Shown here piece after piece: positions 46,067-54,922 of a DNA stretch of 64,000 bases (its first letter is position 1; every line of letters starts with the position of its first letter). This DNA comes from Mumia xiangluensis. Its GTDB lineage: Bacteria > Actinomycetota > Actinomycetes > Propionibacteriales > Nocardioidaceae. The notes beneath the pieces are model-generated. The model searched no databases and was not told the origin of the DNA. It saw only the letters and a program-made list of their open reading frames with translations. The position numbers and the translations under genes are program-made. The stretch lies in contig NZ_WJYO01000006.1 of NCBI RefSeq assembly GCF_010994095.1, positions 1 through 64,000 on the forward strand. The letters are read 5' to 3'.

Positions 46067-47031
46067 TCCTCGAGTCTGTCAAGCGCGTGCGCCGCGCGCG
46101 CGTACCTCCCGCTGATCCGACGGAACGCGGCCGCCAGCTCGGGAGGCCCGTCGACGGTGAAGTCGGCGTCGAGCAGGCCGATCCACAGGGCGAGCTGGTC
46201 AGGGGAGTCCGATCCCACGTGCGCGACGCAGCGCGTCGCGTCGACCTCCTCGACGATCACCGCCGGGGGCACCCGGGCGATGATGTCCGCCGCGGGTGCG
46301 TCGACGTACGCACGTGCCCTGACCTGCCAGGTCGCCGTGCCGACCGAGCGCTCGACGAAGCCGATCAGATCGCCCTCGGGCTCGTCGCGGGGGACGAAAC
46401 GTGGCCCGTTGGGGGTGCGGAGACGCATCCTGTCGACCCGGAACGTCCGCCACGCGTGCCGCTCGACGTCCCATGCGGCGAGGTACCAGCGGCCGCGGGT
46501 GTGCACCAGCCGGTGCGGCTCGGCCGTACGGCGGGTGGAGGTGCCGTCACCCGCCTCGTAGCTGAACCGCACACCCTCGCGGCAGCGGACGGCGTCGGCG
46601 ATGGCGGTGAGCCGCTCGACCGGGACGGCGGAGCACTCCGTCGGCATCGCCACCGTGGCAGCGACGAGGTCCTCGAGGCGGTGGCGCAGCGGAGCGGGAA
46701 GGGACTGCTCGAGCTTGACGAGTGCGCGCAGCGCCGTCTCCTCGAACCCGGCGACGCCGGCAGCCGCCGTCCGCAGCCCGATCGCGACCGCGAGCGCCTC
46801 CTCGTCGTCGAGCAGCAGCGGCGGGATCGCGGCGCCGTGACCGAGGCGGTAGCCGCCCGCGACGCCCGGCGCTGCCTCCACGGGATAGCCGAGGCTGCGC
46901 AGCCTCCCGACGTCGCTGCGGATCGTGCGGGTGCTGACCTCGAGCCGCTCGGCCAGCGCGGGGCCGTTCCAGTCACGCTGCGACTGCAGCAGGGACAGGA
47001 GGCGGAGCAGGCGTGCCGACGTCGAGAGCAC
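46063..47031 (-). CDS. WYL-domain transcriptional regulator
   Basis: A 322-residue DeoR-like HTH and WYL regulator. The HTH is STSARLLRLLSLLQSQRDWNGPALAERLEVSTRTIRSDVGRL, followed by a WYL domain (TRGRWYLAAWDVERHAWRTFRVDRM). GTG 47031 is chosen as it begins directly before the HTH; a codon at 47073 would add 14 atypical residues and overlap the divergent promoter. It is divergent from an epoxide hydrolase gene and overlaps the broken hydrolase gene downstream, so it may control both. Confidence 0.9.
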   Translation of the reverse strand: MLSTSARLLRLLSLLQSQRDWNGPALAERLEVSTRTIRSDVGRLRSLGYPVEAAPGVAGGYRLGHGAAIPPLLLDDEEALAVAIGLRTAAAGVAGFEETALRALVKLEQSLPAPLRHRLEDLVAATVAMPTECSAVPVERLTAIADAVRCREGVRFSYEAGDGTSTRRTAEPHRLVHTRGRWYLAAWDVERHAWRTFRVDRMRLRTPNGPRFVPRDEPEGDLIGFVERSVGTATWQVRARAYVDAPAADIIARVPPAVIVEEVDATRCVAHVGSDSPDQLALWIGLLDADFTVDGPPELAAAFRRISGRYARAAHALDRLEE

Positions 47032-47053
47032 CCCACCATCCTGCCTCGGATCG

Positions 47054-47070
47054 CGGAAGCAAGCCTTCCG
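47054..47070. promoter_or_regulatory. Inverted repeat between WYL regulator and epoxide hydrolase genes
   Basis: CGGAAG-CAAGC-CTTCCG is a 6-bp inverted repeat. It sits 10 bases before the TACGGT -10 element of the epoxide hydrolase gene. It is a candidate operator for the divergent WYL regulator. Confidence 0.4.
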
Positions 47071-47092
47071 CAAGGCCTCCTACGGTCGCGAC

Positions 47093-48289
47093 ATGGACGA
47101 CAACACAGCAATCCGGCCGTACCGTCTCGACATCCCGCAGAGCGACCTCGACGACCTCCACGACAGGCTGAGGCGTACGCGGTGGCCCGACTTCTCGGCG
47201 GGCTCCGACTGGAGCAGGGGAGTGCCGCCCGACTACCTCCACGGGCTCGCCGACTACTGGCTCGACGGCTTTGACTGGCGGGCCCAGGAGGCCCGGCTCA
47301 ACGAGATCCCGCAGTTCGTCACGACCGTCGACGGGCAGGACGTGCACTTCTTCCACGTGCGCGCGGCCGAGCCCGGCGCGATGCCGCTGGTGCTGACGCA
47401 CGGCTGGCCGAGCTCCTCTGTCGAGTTCCTCCAAGTGATCGGCCCGCTGACCGACCCCAAGGCCTCGGGCGGCGAGTCCGCGGACGCGTTCGACGTCGTC
47501 GTGCCGACGCTGCCCGGCTACGGCTTGTCCACACCGTTCCACGCGGGGTGGGGCAACCTCTTCCAGGTCGCGCAGGCGTGGACGGAGCTCATGCGGCGCC
47601 TCGGCTACGACCGCTACGGCCTGCAGGCGACCGATGCTGGCGCCGGCGTCGCCGGGATGGTCGCGATGGTCGCTCCCCAGCAGGTCATCGGCATGCACCT
47701 GACCGGCACGGCCGCGGGGACGCCGTTCGGGCCACCCCTGGACCCCGACGACTTCGAGGGTGAGGACCGCGACCGCATCGTACGGTTCAACGAGTACCGC
47801 GACGACGGTCTCGGCTACTTCCAGCTGCAGGCGACGCGGCCGCAGACGATCGCGTACGCGTTGACCGACTCGCCCGTGGGCCAGCTCGCGTGGATCGTCG
47901 AGAAGTTCCACGAGTGGACCGATCCCGCCGTGGAGCTGCCCGACGAGGCCGTCGACCGTGACCAACTCCTCACGAACGTGTCGTTGAGCTGGTTCCGGCA
48001 GGCGGGTGCCACGTCGGCGCACGGCACCTACGAGGGCATCCAGGCGTGGAAGCAGATGATGGCGCAGGCCGGGGACTCGGGTCACGGATCCGAGGGGTGG
48101 GAGTCGCCCGAGGCGCCGCCCACCGGGTACGCGGTGTTCGCGGCAGACACCACGGTGCGCTCGCTCGCCGACCCGGCAGGGGAGATCGCGCACTGGTCGA
48201 ACTTCGACCGCGGCGGACACTTCCCCGCGATGGAGGTGCCGGACCTGTGGGTCGACGACGTCCGGGAGTTCTACCGGCCGTTGCGCTGA
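47093..48289 (+). CDS. Epoxide hydrolase (EHN-domain family)
   Basis: A 398-residue epoxide hydrolase of the microsomal-like family. The N-terminal EHN domain (IRPYRLDIPQSDLDDLHDRLRRTRWPD) is followed by the alpha/beta hydrolase fold with oxyanion HGWPSSSVEFLQ, nucleophile aspartate in LQATDAGAGVAGMV and late histidine in DRGGHFPAMEVPD. ATG 47093 is preceded by TACGGT with a 6-nt gap (47081-47086), suggesting a leaderless message. The nucleophile elbow DAG differs slightly from the common DWG. Natural substrate unknown. Confidence 0.9.
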   Translation: MDDNTAIRPYRLDIPQSDLDDLHDRLRRTRWPDFSAGSDWSRGVPPDYLHGLADYWLDGFDWRAQEARLNEIPQFVTTVDGQDVHFFHVRAAEPGAMPLVLTHGWPSSSVEFLQVIGPLTDPKASGGESADAFDVVVPTLPGYGLSTPFHAGWGNLFQVAQAWTELMRRLGYDRYGLQATDAGAGVAGMVAMVAPQQVIGMHLTGTAAGTPFGPPLDPDDFEGEDRDRIVRFNEYRDDGLGYFQLQATRPQTIAYALTDSPVGQLAWIVEKFHEWTDPAVELPDEAVDRDQLLTNVSLSWFRQAGATSAHGTYEGIQAWKQMMAQAGDSGHGSEGWESPEAPPTGYAVFAADTTVRSLADPAGEIAHWSNFDRGGHFPAMEVPDLWVDDVREFYRPLR

Positions 48290-48296
48290 GGACACG

Positions 48297-49061
48297 TCAC
48301 GAGGGTGCGCGCCCGCGTGCTGCCCACGCGCTGGCCCTGAGGGTGAACGGTGCGTCCGGGAGCCGCGCGCGACAGCGTTCGCGCACCGCGGCGACGCCCG
48401 CGGGGTCACGACCCGCGACGTACGCTCCTGCAGGTCCCACGCCGAGGGTGAACGGCTCCCACCACTCCTCGAACGTCGAGAACGGCACTGCGACCGTGAG
48501 GACCGACGTCTCGGGGTCGGTGAAGCCGGCCTGAGCGAACAGCTCGGCGAGGTGGCCCTCGCGGCTGCCCGCGAGACCGGACTCGTCCGGGGCATGTGGG
48601 TCGACGTCGTGCACGGCGCTCCAGAACGGCGAGAGCGGACCGGTCCCGCCCTCGTGGTCCCACACGCACGCGGCCACCCACGCGTACGGCGCCGCAACCC
48701 GCCGCATCTCGCGCAGGCCCTCGACCGGGTCGGCCATGAAGTGGACGACGAGCTGGGCGAGGACCGCGTCGAAGGTGCCGTCGGGGAACGGGAGGTTCTC
48801 CGCGGAGGCGCGTCGCACGTCGACCTCGGGAAGCCGCGCGCGGACGGCCGCGATGAACGGCGCCGACGGGTCCACGGCGGCGACCGACGCCGCTCCGACG
48901 ACCGCCGCGAGCCGGGAGGTGAGCGCGCCCGGTCCGCATCCGACGTCCAGCGCCCGCCGACCTCTCTCGAGGTCGGCGAGCCGGACGAACTCGTCGGCGA
49001 GCGGCTCGGAGAACCGGCCCATGAACCGCTGGTACGACGTGGCAGCGACGTCGAACGACAT
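48297..49061 (-). CDS. Class I SAM-dependent methyltransferase
   Basis: A 254-residue methyltransferase of the UbiE/type-11 kind. Motif I is ALDVGCGPGALTSRLA, with VAAVDPSAPFI, then ENLPFPDGTFDAVLAQLVVHF. ATG 49061 is chosen because TAGATT lies 7 nt upstream (49069-49074); an earlier TTG at 49070 would overlap that element. It is convergent with the epoxide hydrolase gene, 7 bases apart. Substrate unknown. Confidence 0.9.
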   Translation of the reverse strand: MSFDVAATSYQRFMGRFSEPLADEFVRLADLERGRRALDVGCGPGALTSRLAAVVGAASVAAVDPSAPFIAAVRARLPEVDVRRASAENLPFPDGTFDAVLAQLVVHFMADPVEGLREMRRVAAPYAWVAACVWDHEGGTGPLSPFWSAVHDVDPHAPDESGLAGSREGHLAELFAQAGFTDPETSVLTVAVPFSTFEEWWEPFTLGVGPAGAYVAGRDPAGVAAVRERCRARLPDAPFTLRASAWAARGRAPS

Positions 49062-49071
49062 GGTCCGCAAT

Positions 49072-49524
49072 CTACGACGTGTGCTGTGCCGTTGCCTCGG
49101 TCCTTGCCTGCGTCCTTGCCGCCAGGATCTCGAGGTAGTGCGGGTTGGACATGATCCCGAGGATGTTGCCGAACGGGTCGACCACGGACGCCGTCACGAA
49201 CCCGGAGTCGTCGCCCTGCTCGGTGACCGGGAGGTGGAGCGTGGCGCCGAGGGCGAGAAGCCGGTCGAGCGAGGCCTGCAGGTCGTCGACGTGCCAGTAG
49301 GCGACGACGCCGCCCGGCTGGTCAGGACGGTCGGCGGGGGCGTACCGGCTGTCGATGATCCCGAGCTCGTGCTCGTAGTCGCCGATCCGGAACTCGACGT
49401 ACGCCGGGGTGCCCTCGGCGGGAAAGGCGTAGTACGCGTCGATGCCGAGAACCTCGGCGTACCAGGATCGCGCGGCGGTGAGGTCGTCGGCGTAGAAGCT
49501 GAGGGTGGTCAGTCCGCGAAGCAT
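49072..49524 (-). CDS. VOC superfamily (glyoxalase/dioxygenase-fold) protein
   Basis: A 150-residue vicinal-oxygen-chelate fold protein with two beta-alpha-beta-beta-beta halves. Key segments are LTTLSFYADDLTAARSWYAEVLG, YVEFRIGDYEHELGIID and TASVVDPFGNILGIMSNPHY. A GAGGAA binding site precedes the ATG. It is divergent from a WYL regulator with an 87-base gap full of inverted repeats, and is probably its target. Metal and substrate are not predictable. Confidence 0.87.
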   Translation of the reverse strand: MLRGLTTLSFYADDLTAARSWYAEVLGIDAYYAFPAEGTPAYVEFRIGDYEHELGIIDSRYAPADRPDQPGGVVAYWHVDDLQASLDRLLALGATLHLPVTEQGDDSGFVTASVVDPFGNILGIMSNPHYLEILAARTQARTEATAQHTS

Positions 49525-49543
49525 GTCGTGTTCCTCTCGTGGG

Positions 49544-49593
49544 GTTGGTGAGATCCATCATTCCCTTCAAAGTGCTCACCAACTGATCACTTT
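49544..49593. promoter_or_regulatory. Nested inverted repeats between VOC and WYL genes
   Basis: GTTGGTGAG (49544-49552) is repeated inverted as CTCACCAAC (49575-49583). AAAGTG (49569-49574) pairs with CACTTT (49588-49593). Such overlapping palindromes between divergent genes suggest operators for the WYL regulator. Confidence 0.5.
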
Positions 49594-49611
49594 CTTTGCG
49601 AGACTCGGGAC

Positions 49612-50556
49612 ATGCGCGCAGACCGGCTCGTCGCCACCCTCCTGCTCATGCAGTCACGCGGGCGTGTCACGGCCGCCGAGCTCGCCGGTGAGCTCGAGGT
49701 CTCGGTCGCGACGGCGCGGCGAGACCTCGAGGCGCTGTCGGCAGCAGGCGTGCCGGTCTATCCGCAGCCCGGACGCAACGGCGGTTGGTCGCTGGTCGGA
49801 GGCGCACGCACCGACCTCTCCGGCCTGACCTCGACCGAGGCTCGCGCGCTGTTCCTGCTCGCCGGGCCGGCGGCGGCGAGGACACCTGAGCTGCGGTCGG
49901 CGCTGCGCAAGCTCGTCCGTGCCCTTCCTCAGACCTTCCGGTCCGAGGCTGAGGCCGCGGCAGAGGCGGTGCACGTCGACGCGACGCCGTGGGGCGGCGC
50001 CGACCGTCCGCGGCCGCCACTGGTCGACGAGATCCAGGACGCTGTCGTACGCCGACGTCGGGTGAGGCTGTCGTACGCGGGACGCACCGGGACGAGCGAG
50101 CGGCTCGTCGATCCGTGGGGCCTCGTCGACAAGGACGACCGCTGGTACCTGATCGCGGGGACGGAGGCCGGGCGGCGGACCTTCCGCGTGGACCGTGTGC
50201 GCGCGGTCGAGATCACCGAGGAGCCGTTCGATCGCCCGGACGACCTGGCGCTGGAGACGGCGTGGGCGGAGGTCGTCGACACGATGGAGCAGCGGCGTTC
50301 GCCGGTCTCGGCGGTGGTGCTCGCGGACGCACGGTTCGTACCGATCCTGCGCGACCACTTCGGGCGGCACTGCACCCCCGAGCCGTCCAGCGGCTCCGAC
50401 GGTGTGGTGCGGGTGCGGGTCGCGGCTCACACGGCGGTCTCGGTCGCCGAGCAGCTCGCGGGTTGGGGGGCACGCGTGCGCGTGGTCGAGGGCGACGCCG
50501 TACGCGCCGAGCTAACGCGGATCGGTGCCGAGCTGGTCGCGCAGTACGAAGTGTGA
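49612..50556 (+). CDS. HTH-WYL transcriptional regulator
   Basis: A 314-residue regulator. The N-terminal HTH is DRLVATLLLMQSRGRVTAAELAGELEVSVATARRDLEAL, followed by a WYL domain (DRWYLIAGTEAGRRTFRVDRVR) and a C-terminal WCX-like domain. The start is directly at the family N-terminus. It is divergent from the VOC gene. It is related to the WYL regulator at 46063 only at family level. Confidence 0.92.
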   Translation: MRADRLVATLLLMQSRGRVTAAELAGELEVSVATARRDLEALSAAGVPVYPQPGRNGGWSLVGGARTDLSGLTSTEARALFLLAGPAAARTPELRSALRKLVRALPQTFRSEAEAAAEAVHVDATPWGGADRPRPPLVDEIQDAVVRRRRVRLSYAGRTGTSERLVDPWGLVDKDDRWYLIAGTEAGRRTFRVDRVRAVEITEEPFDRPDDLALETAWAEVVDTMEQRRSPVSAVVLADARFVPILRDHFGRHCTPEPSSGSDGVVRVRVAAHTAVSVAEQLAGWGARVRVVEGDAVRAELTRIGAELVAQYEV

Positions 50557-50625
50557 CCTCGCGTGGCGCCGCCCACACCGGCCACCCCGCGGAATGCACG
50601 CCGGCGGCGGTCGGTTTGGACCGGT

Positions 50626-51552
50626 ATGAGAGCTGTTGCGTACGAGAAGTTCGGGAACGCCGACGTCCTGGAGGTCCGCGACCTCCCCGAGCCGCACATC
50701 GGCCCTGACACGGTGGTCGTGAGGGTCGTCGCCGCCGGGGTCAACCCGGTCGACTACAAGATCCGCGAGGGCTACCTGCAGGGGCTGATCGACGTCGACT
50801 TCCCGGTGGTCCCCGGCTGGGACGTCGCCGGTGTGGTCGAGAAGGCCGGGCTCGACACGCCCGAGCTGGAGGTCGGTGACGAGGTCTTCGCGTACGCCCG
50901 CAAGGACGTGGTCGGCGGAGGGACGCTCGCCGAGTACGTCGCGGTCCCCGTGCGGACCGCTGCCAAGAAACCGGAATCGGTGTCGTTCGAGCAGGCAGCG
51001 GCGGTCCCGCTGGCCGGGCTGACGGCGCTCCAGACCGTCCGGCGCTCCGGACTCGACGAGGGGTCGACCGTCCTGGTGCACGCCGCCGCCGGTGGCGTCG
51101 GCTCGTTCGCCGTCCAGCTCGCCGTGCATGCCGGTGCCCGCGTGGTCGGCACCGCCTCCGAGGGCAACCACGACTACGTACGCTCGCTCGGCGCCGAGGC
51201 GGTGGAGTACGACGACGGCCTCGTCGAGCGTGCGCTGCGCGTCGCGCCGGACGGGTTCGACGTGATCCTCGACTACGTCGGCGGCGACGCGATCGACACG
51301 GCCGCAGCGCTGCTGAAGCCCGGCGGCAGGATCGTCTCCATCACCGACCCACGCGCTCGTTCGGAGCTCGGAGGCGACTACGCGTGGGTCCGTCCCGACG
51401 CCGCCGATCTGGCCGAGCTCGCGCGGCTGGTCGACGACGGCGTCCTGCGGGTCGAGGTCGCGGAGGTGTTCGACCTCGAGCACGCCGCCGACGCGTACCG
51501 CGCCGTCGAGACCGGCCACACGCGCGGCAAGGTCGTGGTGAGGGTCGGCTGA
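50626..51552 (+). CDS. NADPH:quinone reductase-like MDR oxidoreductase
   Basis: A 308-residue medium-chain dehydrogenase/reductase of the zinc-free quinone oxidoreductase type. It begins MRAVAYEKFGNADVLEVRDLPEP, with GVNPVDYKIREGYLQG and the NADP fold VLVHAAAGGVGSFAVQLAVHAGARVVGT. No zinc ligands are visible. ATG 50626 gives the family N-terminus. It follows the WYL gene by 69 bases and may be cotranscribed with it. It likely reduces quinones or enones with NADPH. Confidence 0.92.
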   Translation: MRAVAYEKFGNADVLEVRDLPEPHIGPDTVVVRVVAAGVNPVDYKIREGYLQGLIDVDFPVVPGWDVAGVVEKAGLDTPELEVGDEVFAYARKDVVGGGTLAEYVAVPVRTAAKKPESVSFEQAAAVPLAGLTALQTVRRSGLDEGSTVLVHAAAGGVGSFAVQLAVHAGARVVGTASEGNHDYVRSLGAEAVEYDDGLVERALRVAPDGFDVILDYVGGDAIDTAAALLKPGGRIVSITDPRARSELGGDYAWVRPDAADLAELARLVDDGVLRVEVAEVFDLEHAADAYRAVETGHTRGKVVVRVG

Positions 51553-51603
51553 TCGTCCGGCTCGACGCGCCGGGGTGAGCACGCGGTGGCGTAGGTTGCT
51601 GGG

Positions 51604-52773
51604 ATGCGACGTGCGTACGCCCCGCTCCTCGTGAGCGCGCTGGTGCTGCTGTCCGCGTGCGCGTCCTCGACCGTCGACGGCACGGACTCCGAGGGCTCTG
51701 ACTCCCCGAGCGTGACGGTGCCGAGCGCGGCCGTCCCGAGCGCAGCCACTCCGCCCGCCTCGACGACGGCACCGACGACGGCGCCGTCCGCCGTGGATGC
51801 GTCGGTGCTGCGCGTCCGCGCGACACAGCGGCCGACGACGCGCTCGTGCGGACCGGAGGACGTGACGCTCTCGCTCACCCCGATCGAGGCGGCACTCGGG
51901 CACCGCTACTCCCGGGTGTCGCTCCGCAACGTCTCGGCCGCGCCCTGCACGGTCGAGGGCTATCCCGGTGTCGGCGGTCGCGGCGAGAGCGGCGACCCGC
52001 TCGCCTTCAGGGCGGAGCAGCAGCAACGTACGGGGGAGCCCACCCAGGTCGCTGTGGTCTCGTTGCGGCCGGCGGGGGAGGCGTACGCGAACGTCGAGTG
52101 GGGCGGTGCGCTCGCCGGCGCGGAGACCGAGCGGATCACGGGCCTCGCCCTTCAGCTCGCGCGAGGGCAGCGGCCGGTCGTGGCGGGGACCACCGAGTCC
52201 CTCGACATCGGGAACGGTACCCGCGTGCGCGTCGGGCCGTGGGAAGCAGGGTCCGCGACGGCGCGTGCAGCGGCGTGCAAGGTCGGGCCGCGCCGTACGC
52301 CGTCAGGGGTGAAGCGGTTCTGGACGAAGGACAAGCGCTGCTACACCTCGGTCTGGTTCGCCGGCGCTCACCGGCGGATGATCCCGTACGGATGCACGCG
52401 CGCGCCTTGGTACGCGCCCTCGTCGCGCTGCACGGGCGGCAGGGGGTTCCACCACGGGCTCGACATCGACATGCCGAGGCGCACCCCTGTCTACGCGGGG
52501 GTGTCCGGCCGGATCGTCACGCGGGGGATCGGCACGGCGTACGGCAGCCGGGCGGTGATCATCAGGTCCCGCGGCCGTGACGTCCTCGTCGGTCACCTGC
52601 GCTCGCGGGCCGTGAAGCACGGGGACCGCGTCCGCAAGGGTGACCTGATCGGTCGGAGCGGAGCTCGCGGGGCGCCGGACGGACCTCACCTGCACCTGGA
52701 GGTGCGACCGGCACGCGGGTCGTACCGGTCTGCCGTCAACCCGCGTCGCGTGGCGGGGCTCCAGGTCGTCTGA
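51604..52773 (+). CDS. Lipoprotein with DUF4232 and M23 peptidase domains
   Basis: A 389-residue exported lipoprotein. The lipobox is LSAC with C19 as the lipidated residue. A Ser/Thr/Pro-rich linker (residues 20-75) is followed by a DUF4232 domain (SCGPEDVTLSLTPIEAALGHRY through SAAPCTVEGYPGV, about 80-215). The C-terminal M23 endopeptidase domain has the zinc ligands in FHHGLDIDM and HLHLEV plus the HGDRVRKGDLIG segment. ATG 51604 is preceded by TAGGTT and a 6-nt gap. It probably cuts peptidoglycan cross-links at the outer face of the membrane. The domain pairing is unusual. Confidence 0.88.
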   Translation: MRRAYAPLLVSALVLLSACASSTVDGTDSEGSDSPSVTVPSAAVPSAATPPASTTAPTTAPSAVDASVLRVRATQRPTTRSCGPEDVTLSLTPIEAALGHRYSRVSLRNVSAAPCTVEGYPGVGGRGESGDPLAFRAEQQQRTGEPTQVAVVSLRPAGEAYANVEWGGALAGAETERITGLALQLARGQRPVVAGTTESLDIGNGTRVRVGPWEAGSATARAAACKVGPRRTPSGVKRFWTKDKRCYTSVWFAGAHRRMIPYGCTRAPWYAPSSRCTGGRGFHHGLDIDMPRRTPVYAGVSGRIVTRGIGTAYGSRAVIIRSRGRDVLVGHLRSRAVKHGDRVRKGDLIGRSGARGAPDGPHLHLEVRPARGSYRSAVNPRRVAGLQVV

Positions 52774-52803
52774 CCGTCGGCGTGCGGCGCGATCGAGAGC
52801 CGT

Positions 52804-54147
52804 TCACTCCCCGGCGCCCTCGTGCGGGTCCCTGGTCACACCACCGGCGACCAGGTGCAGGCCGACACCGACGAGGAGAAGCCCGGCGCCGTACAGCCAC
52901 ACCTCCCACGACTGCTGCGTGAGGAGGAGGACGCACGACAGCACACCGAGGACCGGGACGAAGGTCCAGACGCGGAAGTGCTCGTGCCCCACCTCGTCTC
53001 GCCGAAGCACCAGCACCGCAACGTTGGTGCTGATGAAGACGAGCAGGAGGAGCAGCACAACCGTCTCGGCCAGCGTGCCGAGGTCACCGACGAGGGTGAG
53101 TCCCATCGCGACGAGCGTCGTGGCGAGGATCGCCGCCCACGGCGTACGGCGGTTCGGCAGGACCGCTCCGAGCGCTGCCGGCAGCAGGCCTCGTTCCGCC
53201 ATCCCGTACGTCAGGCGGCTCGCCATGATCATCGTCAGCAAGGCGCCGTTCGCGACCGCCACGAGCGCGATCGCGCTGAAGAGCTCGTCGGGGATGCCCA
53301 GGTCGGTCGCCTCGACCACGGCCGTCAGCGGGCCGGACGAGGCGGCGAGCTCCGAAGGCGGCAGCGCGATCGCGCTCGCGACGCCCACGGCGACGTACAC
53401 GAGGCCGGCGACGACGAGTGCACCGAAGAGCGCCCGCGGATAGACACGCGAAGGGTCACGGATCTCCTCGGCGATGTTCGCCGACGTCTCGAAGCCGACG
53501 AAGGAGTAGTACGCGATGATCGCCGCGCTCAGCGTCACCGTGACCGGGGTCGCGCCGTCGGGAAACTCGAGCACCCGTTCTGCGTCGCCCCTGCCGTCGC
53601 CGACCATGATGGCGACGGCGACCACCACGAGGACCAGGCCACTCACCTCGATCACGGTCATCACCAGGTTGGTGCCCATGGACTCACGGATGCCGCGGGC
53701 GTTCAGCGCGGCCACGACCGCGAGAAAGACGATCGCGGCGAGCGTCGTCGGCACGTCGGCGAAGGTGCCGAGGTAGTCACCCGAGAAGGCGAGCGCGAGC
53801 CCTGCGGCGCTGGTCACACCCGCGGCCAGCATGCAGAACCCGACGAGGAACGCGAGCAATGGAGACCCGAAGGCCCGCTCTGCGTAGATCGCCGCACCGC
53901 CCGCTCGGGGGTACTTGGTCACCAGCTCTGCGTACGACCCGGCCGTCAGAAGAGCGAGCAGGAGAGCGACAAGGAGCGGCAGCCACACCACCCCTCCCAC
54001 GTCTCCCGCGAGCACCCCGATGAGGGCGTAGATCCCTGCTCCGAGGACGTCGCCGAGGATGAAGGCGAACAGGAGCGGCCCCGTGATCCGGCGGTCGAGC
54101 CGTGTCTCGCTCGAGGTGAGATCGGTCGCGCTATCGGTGGAGGCCAT
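52804..54147 (-). CDS. APC family amino acid permease
   Basis: A 447-residue transporter with about 12-13 membrane segments. TM1 carries FILGDVLGAGIYALIGVLAGD, and the YPRAGGAAIYAERAFGSP and YYSFVGFETSANIAEEIRDPSR segments are family features. ATG 54147 is chosen since the longer frame begins in a non-family stretch. It is convergent with the lipoprotein gene. Not closely similar to the APC permease at 23036. Substrate unknown. Confidence 0.9.
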   Translation of the reverse strand: MASTDSATDLTSSETRLDRRITGPLLFAFILGDVLGAGIYALIGVLAGDVGGVVWLPLLVALLLALLTAGSYAELVTKYPRAGGAAIYAERAFGSPLLAFLVGFCMLAAGVTSAAGLALAFSGDYLGTFADVPTTLAAIVFLAVVAALNARGIRESMGTNLVMTVIEVSGLVLVVVAVAIMVGDGRGDAERVLEFPDGATPVTVTLSAAIIAYYSFVGFETSANIAEEIRDPSRVYPRALFGALVVAGLVYVAVGVASAIALPPSELAASSGPLTAVVEATDLGIPDELFSAIALVAVANGALLTMIMASRLTYGMAERGLLPAALGAVLPNRRTPWAAILATTLVAMGLTLVGDLGTLAETVVLLLLLVFISTNVAVLVLRRDEVGHEHFRVWTFVPVLGVLSCVLLLTQQSWEVWLYGAGLLLVGVGLHLVAGGVTRDPHEGAGE

Positions 54148-54209
54148 CTTTCGACCCTGGCAGAGCGCTGCCTCGAGCGCCGACAGCCGTGGCAGCGAAC
54201 GGGGACGCG

Positions 54210-54863
54210 TCAGCGCGCGAACGGGCCGCTCAGGACCGCCCACTGAAGAAGCATGATGGTCTTGGCGTCGACGACGTCGTGTCCGATCCGCGCGATCGCG
54301 TCATCGATCCCGAGCTCGACGACCTCGATGTCCTCGCCCTCCTCGGCGATGCCGGCGCTGGTCCCCGCCCAGCGGTCGCCCTCGTACGGGGCGGCGAAGA
54401 AGTGCAGCTTCTCGGTGACTGAGCCGGGGCTCATGTAGACGTCGAACACGTGCGTCACCTCGCCGACCTCCACGCCGGTCTCCTCGGCGGCCTCGCGCCG
54501 GATGGCGGTCTTGGGGTCGTCCTCGTCGAGGAGGCCGGCGGCGGCCTCGAGGAGCATCCCGTCGGGGTGCCCGTTGACGTAGACGGGGTAGCGGAACTGC
54601 CGTGTCAGGAGGACGGTACGGCGCTCCAGGTCGTACAGGAGGATCGTCGCGCCGTTCCCGCGGTCGTACGTCTCTCGGCGCTCTGTCGTGACCGTTCCAT
54701 CCGGACGCCGCCGGTCGTACGTGGTCGCGCGCAGCACGAACCAGTCGCTGGCGAGCAGCTCGACCTCGCGGACGGAGATGTCGGGGTTGCCGTCGAGGTC
54801 GAGTCCGGTCAGGTGCAGGCCCGTACGTCCCCGACGGTCCGGCGTGTCAGCTCCTGCGATCAT
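54210..54863 (-). CDS. NudK-like NUDIX hydrolase
   Basis: A 217-residue NUDIX protein resembling GDP-mannose/ADP-ribose pyrophosphatases. The Nudix box is GLLDEDDPKTAIRREAAEETGVEVGE (around 113-138), preceded by LTRQFRYPVYVNGHPDGMLLEAAAG and followed by DVYMSPGSVTEKLHFF. The N-terminal half (EVELLASDWFVLRATTYDRRRPDG) fits NudK. It is divergent from the GH16-like gene. Substrate is inferred only from subfamily resemblance. Confidence 0.9.
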   Translation of the reverse strand: MIAGADTPDRRGRTGLHLTGLDLDGNPDISVREVELLASDWFVLRATTYDRRRPDGTVTTERRETYDRGNGATILLYDLERRTVLLTRQFRYPVYVNGHPDGMLLEAAAGLLDEDDPKTAIRREAAEETGVEVGEVTHVFDVYMSPGSVTEKLHFFAAPYEGDRWAGTSAGIAEEGEDIEVVELGIDDAIARIGHDVVDAKTIMLLQWAVLSGPFAR

Positions 54864-54922
54864 CTGCGTCGCCTCGTTCGTGGCCGTCTGCGGCGCGACC
54901 CGGATGCGTCGATGCTGGCCTC

